Part shown: positions 5,585 to 8,171 of the stretch, piece by piece
Numbering within the stretch: the first letter of the stretch is position 1
Layout: each line of letters opens with the position of its first letter
Source: Planctomycetota bacterium
Lineage (GTDB): Bacteria > Planctomycetota > SKW154
Direction: 5' to 3'
DNA: 8,171 nt
Assembly (NCBI GenBank): GCA_026418755.1
Contig: JAOAAR010000073.1
Coordinates: 1 to 8,171 of the forward strand
Translations under genes and position numbers: made by a program
Notes under the pieces: generated by a model
The model's input: the letters and a program-made list of their open reading frames with translations, nothing else
What the model was told of the DNA's origin: nothing
Databases searched by the model: none

Positions 5585-6262
5585 TTAAGTCTCCGTCTTG
5601 CCTGTTTTTAAAAACGCCAGAAGTTTCTGCATATCTTCCCAAACTTTCTTTTTGTCTGCTGGATTTCGCAGAAGATAGGCAGGATGGAATGTTGGAAGGA
5701 CAGGAATATTGGAAAATGAGAAAAATTTTCCACGAATTTCTGACATGGAGGCTTTGGTTTTAAGAAGCGTCTTTGCAGCGATGTGACCAAGTGCAACAAT
5801 GATTTTAGGTTGGATTGTCTCGATCTGACGAAGGAGATGCGGATAACAAGCCATTATCTCGTCAGGAAGTGGAGCGCGATTGTTAGGAGGGCGGCATTTT
5901 ATGATGTTTGCGATATACACATCAGAGCGTTTAAGTCCCATCGCCTCGAGATTTTTGTCGAGAAGTTTTCCTGCATCGCCGACGAAAGGGAGTCCCTGTA
6001 CATCCTCGTTGTATCCTGGCGCTTCTCCGATGAACAGAATATCAGCATAAGGGTTCCCGTCACCGAAGACAACATTTGTGCGCGTTTTTGAGAGATCGCA
6101 AAGACGGCATGTTAAGGTCTTCTGTTTGAGAGACTCAAGAAGAGGCCTCTTATCAGGCATAACCTGGGGGCGCCTCACATAATGCAATCCAAGAGAGTGG
6201 TCCGCTTTTGCCTCTTCCTCTATCCGCTGGAGAAACTCATTTAGGCTGATTTTTTTGGGCAT
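5585..6262 (-). CDS. Uracil-DNA glycosylase, family 4-type with 4Fe-4S cluster
   Basis: Removes uracil from DNA to start base-excision repair. Numbering is from the chosen start. The four cluster cysteines are C52 and C55 (TCRLCDLSKTRTNVVFGDG region), C123 (IIKCRPPNNRAP) and C139 (MACYPHLL). Motif A is GEAPGYNEDVQGLPFVG (79-95), and the HPAYLLRN block (193-200) is the second uracil/DNA-contact motif. Together these identify the family 4 (SPO1-polymerase-related) group, not the Ung family. The start MPKKISLNEF is preferred because GGGAG lies about 9 nt upstream. An in-frame ATG 18 nt earlier (6280) is possible but has a weaker site. The gene overlaps the DUF3108-like gene by 26 nt and ends 2 nt before rsmD, implying translational coupling. 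The length of 225 residues is normal; the N-terminal 40 or so residues are extra to the core. Confidence 0.93.
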   Translation of the reverse strand: MPKKISLNEFLQRIEEEAKADHSLGLHYVRRPQVMPDKRPLLESLKQKTLTCRLCDLSKTRTNVVFGDGNPYADILFIGEAPGYNEDVQGLPFVGDAGKLLDKNLEAMGLKRSDVYIANIIKCRPPNNRAPLPDEIMACYPHLLRQIETIQPKIIVALGHIAAKTLLKTKASMSEIRGKFFSFSNIPVLPTFHPAYLLRNPADKKKVWEDMQKLLAFLKTGKTET

Positions 6263-7220
6263 CTGTGTCTCCCTTCTCATTCTTCACACTACTCTTTTTC
6301 TTCTCATCATCTTTCTCTTCTGTCTTTTTCTTGTCTCCTTCGGGCTTTTCTGGCGGACTATTCTGCTCAGAATGCTCTTCTTCTCTGATAGGAAACTTGA
6401 ATCGGGAGAGTTCAACGCGTACGGTCCCGATGGGGACGCTTGCTGTCATAAGAACCGGGCGTCGAGTAAGTACATCGAACCATACTTCTCCGAACTCATC
6501 CGAGACAAAGAGCCCTTCGTCGGATTCCAGTTTTGAAGCAAACTCTTTATCAGGTTTAAAGGAAGTGGTTATCTTAAGCGAAAGGAACTCTCCTGCCTCG
6601 ACCTTCACGAATTTTTTCTCCTTTACTTCGAACTCTACTTCAGTGATGCGTTTACCAGTGCAAACCTTAATCGAACTCTTGTCACCTACATTTTTAAGCA
6701 GAAGTGTGCGCAGATAGGCCAGGGCTGAGAGAACATCCTGCACCTTATCTCCCACGTCTGTAAACTCTTTACGCAGGACATACCTGTCACCCTTCTTTTT
6801 GTAGAACGCAATCTTTTTCTCTTCTGGATAAAAGTATATCAGTTGATAAGCGCGGTGGTTTCCTTCTCTTATATTTTTGGTGAACTTAAGGGGAGAAAGA
6901 GTCTCTTTGTCTATGAGGGTTGTTGCTGTGCTGTTCACTTCGTAGAAAGTGGAGAGCATGTCGGACGACCGTGTTGAGGAGCGGAAAACATAACAAGGAC
7001 GCTTTTTGAATGTCGCAAGTTCTGAATCGATGCTAATAGTCGCTTTTCCTGCGTATATCCCTTTCCATGTGATTGAGTATGTGAGGTTTTCGCCCAAAAC
7101 AAAAATCTCCTTCGACCAGTCTTTTGGAGCAGGCTCTTTCTTTTCTTCTTTCTCATCGGAGAGGGCAAGGGAGATAAGAGAAAAAAGCAAAAAAATTATG
7201 AACCAGTTTCTTACAACCAT
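6237..7220 (-). CDS. DUF3108-family exported protein
   Basis: A 327-residue protein with an N-terminal signal peptide (residues 1-21, WFIIFLLFSLISLALS). A beta-rich region follows that opens with FVLGENLTYSITWKGIYAGKATISI (40-64), the hallmark 'GExLxYxIxWxGixaGxaxl' of DUF3108. Later features fit the family: conversion-like strands through GEVWFDVLTRRPVLM (244-258) and a final strand near 265-275. Residues 280-327 form a highly charged Lys/Glu/Asp tail of low complexity, probably disordered. DUF3108 proteins are periplasmic or envelope-associated and have no established enzymatic activity. The gene starts 1 nt after the glycosyltransferase stop, with an AGGAG about 8 nt before the ATG inside that gene's 3' end. 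The placement suggests, but does not show, a role in envelope glycan or lipid metabolism. Confidence 0.8.
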   Translation of the reverse strand: MVVRNWFIIFLLFSLISLALSDEKEEKKEPAPKDWSKEIFVLGENLTYSITWKGIYAGKATISIDSELATFKKRPCYVFRSSTRSSDMLSTFYEVNSTATTLIDKETLSPLKFTKNIREGNHRAYQLIYFYPEEKKIAFYKKKGDRYVLRKEFTDVGDKVQDVLSALAYLRTLLLKNVGDKSSIKVCTGKRITEVEFEVKEKKFVKVEAGEFLSLKITTSFKPDKEFASKLESDEGLFVSDEFGEVWFDVLTRRPVLMTASVPIGTVRVELSRFKFPIREEEHSEQNSPPEKPEGDKKKTEEKDDEKKKSSVKNEKGDTDAQKNQPK

Positions 7221-7221
7221 A

Positions 7222-8171
7222 TCATCGTTCTCCTGTCACCTCCCGATAAACTGAGAGAAGTGCCTCAACGCAACGATTGAACGGGAACTTCTCTCTCACT
7301 CTTTCAGACGCTTGAAGAGCGATTCTATTGCGCAGATTGGAATCTTTTAAAAGTCTTTCCAACACTTCGGCAAGTTCATCAGGGCTGTTTGTCGTAGTAA
7401 GAAGGGCGGTTGAGTTTTCCTCCACGAGTTCAGGAACGGCATTTACAGCGTTCGTGACCACAGGTTTTGATGCAGCCATAGCAGCGAACAAGGTGCTGGT
7501 GTGTTCGCCCTCTTTTGCAGCGCAAAGGACATATATATCAAGCGCAGGAAGAATCTTTTGATAAGAAAGATTCGGTAGAAGAAATGTCACACTTTTTGTA
7601 ATGTTCTTTTCTCTAACCAGTGCTCTCAACCTCTTCTCATCTTTTCCACTGCCAACCAGTAAAAGATGGGCTGAAAGCCCTTTTGAGATAAGCCGAGAAA
7701 CCGCCTTGATGAGAATGTCTGCTCCTGAGTATGGTTCAAAATCGGCGGCGAACCCTATGACAGGAACCTCGTTCCGTGACGAAGAAGGAGTGAACAAAGA
7801 TGAATCAATTACAGGTAGAAGAACTCTGATTCGCTCCTTTGGGATAGCACCTTGGTTGACAAGAGAGATGCGAGTAGCCTCGGAAAAGGTAAGAATGAGT
7901 TTGACAGGTCTTTTGAGGAGATGCGAAGAATCTTCTGTGACAGGAGAATAAACGGTGAAAAGAGCAGGCTTTTTGATAACCGCTGCTGCTTTCAGTGTCC
8001 GATTTCTTTCCTTCTCAGAGAGTAGATGAACGACAGAAAAATTCTGCTTCCTGAACTTACGGAACGATGAATGAAAGGATGGAATGTTGTAAAAACGCGT
8101 ACTCAATCCTTCCATTTTATAAACAGTGCCTATCTCTTCTTCAGACAAACAGGATGTACCTTCTCCGCAAG
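7222..8171 (-). CDS. GT4-type glycosyltransferase, 5' end outside the window
   Basis: The reading frame is open to the right edge (codons for CGEGTSCLSEEE... continue past 8150), so about 315 residues are visible and perhaps 60-80 N-terminal ones are missing. The visible part is a GT-B fold. The rest of the N-terminal domain includes LILTFSEATRISLVNQG, the linker strand and IRVLLPVIDSSLFTP. The C-terminal nucleotide-sugar domain includes VIGFAADFEPYSGADILIKAV, AHLLLVGSGKDEKRL, PALDIYVLCAAKEGEHTS, FAAMAASKPVVTNAVNAVPELV and the usual DELAEVLERLLKD helix. GT4 enzymes move a sugar from an NDP-sugar to lipid, glycan or protein acceptors at the inner face of the membrane. The E-x7-E motif appears altered: the second Glu, normally two residues before the Met of 'EAM', is Ala here (FAAMA). 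It is the first visible gene of the leftward operon. Donor and acceptor cannot be told from sequence. Confidence 0.85.
   Translation of the reverse strand, partial: CGEGTSCLSEEEIGTVYKMEGLSTRFYNIPSFHSSFRKFRKQNFSVVHLLSEKERNRTLKAAAVIKKPALFTVYSPVTEDSSHLLKRPVKLILTFSEATRISLVNQGAIPKERIRVLLPVIDSSLFTPSSSRNEVPVIGFAADFEPYSGADILIKAVSRLISKGLSAHLLLVGSGKDEKRLRALVREKNITKSVTFLLPNLSYQKILPALDIYVLCAAKEGEHTSTLFAAMAASKPVVTNAVNAVPELVEENSTALLTTTNSPDELAEVLERLLKDSNLRNRIALQASERVREKFPFNRCVEALLSVYREVTGER

Noticed and set aside
6265..6717. Plus-strand Ser/Phe/Leu-rich frame of 150 codons
   Set aside because: It is the antisense shadow of the Lys/Glu-rich tail of the DUF3108-like gene, where low complexity removes stops on the opposite strand.

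Overview
The window looks like a chromosomal segment from a moderately AT-rich Gram-negative bacterium. Two genes encode exported or membrane-anchored proteins with alpha/alpha-toroid repeats (the squalene-cyclase/prenyltransferase repeat fold), next to an ECF sigma factor and a TonB-receptor-like N-terminus. That mix recalls Planctomycetota and related deep-branching diderm lineages. The taxonomic guess is inference and is held loosely. There are no tRNA or rRNA genes, CRISPR arrays or intact mobile elements.

Left region (1-3738): two divergent transcription units share a 180-bp control region (1647-1826). Leftward run a secreted toroid protein (378-1646) and, 58 bp further on, the N-terminus of a probable TonB-dependent outer-membrane receptor that continues off the window (1-319). 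Rightward run an ECF sigma factor (1827-2381) and, overlapping it by 32 nt, an unusual anti-sigma factor (2350-3738). The latter has a cytoplasmic zinc-binding anti-sigma domain, one membrane span and a large toroid domain predicted to lie outside the cytoplasmic membrane. The arrangement resembles FecI/FecR/FecA cell-surface signalling, with a squalene-cyclase-like toroid in the sensor position and a related secreted toroid plus a receptor as likely targets. This is the most interesting system in the window. A possible ECF-type promoter and a perfect 5'-UTR hairpin precede the secreted toroid gene, and its N-terminal linker contains a 39-bp perfect repeat read in two different frames.

Middle (3739-4193): 455 bp between convergent genes. 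No convincing intact gene is present, only short open frames that look like decayed coding sequence and an imperfect inverted repeat.

Right region (4194-8171): all genes point left. In order of transcription they are a GT4-type glycosyltransferase (5' end outside the window), a DUF3108-like exported protein, a family-4-type uracil-DNA glycosylase, the RsmD-type 16S rRNA methyltransferase, a 76-residue unknown protein and, after a 108-bp gap, a short Fur-like winged-helix regulator with no metal-binding domain. The first five are separated by 1-3 nt or overlap by 26 nt, so they probably form one operon mixing envelope functions with nucleic-acid maintenance.
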